Source of the DNA: Sulfitobacter sp. M39
GTDB taxonomy: Bacteria > Pseudomonadota > Alphaproteobacteria > Rhodobacterales > Rhodobacteraceae
Direction: 5' to 3'
Assembly (NCBI RefSeq): GCF_021735935.1
Contig: NZ_WMDZ01000001.1
Location: 310,001 to 374,000 of the forward strand
Length of the DNA: 64,000 nt
Shown in pieces: positions 63,854 through 64,000 of this stretch (position 1 is the first letter of the stretch; each line of letters starts with the position of its first letter). The position numbers and the translations under genes were made by a program. The notes under the pieces are model-generated. The model did not search any database. It worked only from the letters and a program-made list of their open reading frames with translations, and had not been told where the DNA came from.

Positions 63854-64000
63854 GGGTCAGGTCCGTTCGCGTCAAATCAGTCTGGGGCGCATCTTGCGCA
63901 TTGTTTTAACGGGGTTTCCACCCCTGTTCCAGCGCTCCTGCGGGGGAAGGTTGCGCGCTTTGCCCAAGCCGCCCGAACAGACCGCCTTGCGCGTTACCCT
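63854..64000. other. Noncoding region upstream of serB, possible serC leader
   Basis: No gene is supported in these 147 bases. They hold the serB promoter. The GC-rich repeats TTGCGCGC and TTGCGCGT near the edge (63951-63995) can pair. In related alphaproteobacteria a divergent serC with a structured leader often lies here, but the window ends too soon to tell. Confidence 0.3.

Noticed and set aside
1..64000. tRNA, rRNA, CRISPR, IS element or prophage
   Set aside because: I looked through every intergenic gap and found no cloverleaf with TTCGANTC-type arm, no regular repeats with spacers and no transposase, integrase or phage gene.

Overview
The window is a stretch of chromosome from an alphaproteobacterium, most likely a marine Rhodobacterales of the Roseobacter group (Sulfitobacter-like; genus not certain). 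The case rests on family-level gene content: roseobacter-type hypothetical proteins, a MoxR-DUF58-DUF4159 operon, an IalB-family periplasmic protein, an NDUFS6-like zinc-finger protein and two polyamine ABC transporters. Base composition is evenly GC-rich and genes are tightly packed, often with 4-base ATGA or TTGA overlaps. I see no insertion sequence, prophage, CRISPR array, tRNA or rRNA. It reads as core chromosome, so most genes are recognisable.

Layout. 1-4604 (+): the 3' end of ilvD, a lipoprotein, two small hypothetical genes, then a KtrA/KtrB potassium uptake pair. 4628-8674 (-): ctpA, envC-like and gpmI, a coupled cell-wall/glycolysis operon. 8860-12637 (+): a 59-residue zinc-finger protein, a DUF2459 protein and DNA polymerase I with an intact proofreading site. 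12663-14043 (-): hyi-like and DUF1285 genes. 14114-20800 (+): a four-gene moxR/DUF58/DUF4159/amidotransferase-like operon whose genes all overlap by 4 bases. 20904-26720: an orphan hybrid histidine kinase, yaaA, recQ, yggT and a single-domain BLUF blue-light receptor. 26916-30803 (+): a UMF1-type transporter, the endopeptidase MepA, a phytase-like esterase and a queuosine-precursor transporter. 30804-31558: a structured leader or small RNA with a tiny ORF and terminator, then arfB. 31762-37424: a secreted protein of unknown function, pncB, marC, pncA, trhO and ugd.

The centre of interest for metabolism is 37485-50831, a polyamine island. On the minus strand a PotF-G-H-I-type ABC transporter is followed by a gamma-glutamylputrescine-oxidase-like flavoenzyme. 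Facing it are a GntR-family regulator, a putrescine-type aminotransferase and a second, PotA-D-B-C-type transporter with unusually enlarged permeases. Three near-identical AATTTGAT-type motifs sit upstream of potF, at the gntR start and upstream of the aminotransferase gene, so one regulator may control import and breakdown together.

50911-63853 holds a lytic transglycosylase, a dapE-GNAT-DUF2064-rnr operon, a GlsB-family membrane protein, dapD, a LOG-family protein, rlmN, an ialB-like gene, an L-asparaginase and serB. The least explained element is at 30894-31069. It combines a 16-base sequence complementary to the 3' end of 16S rRNA, an 18-codon ORF, mutually exclusive hairpins with an anti-Shine-Dalgarno mimic, and a strong terminator, all just upstream of the ribosome-rescue gene arfB.
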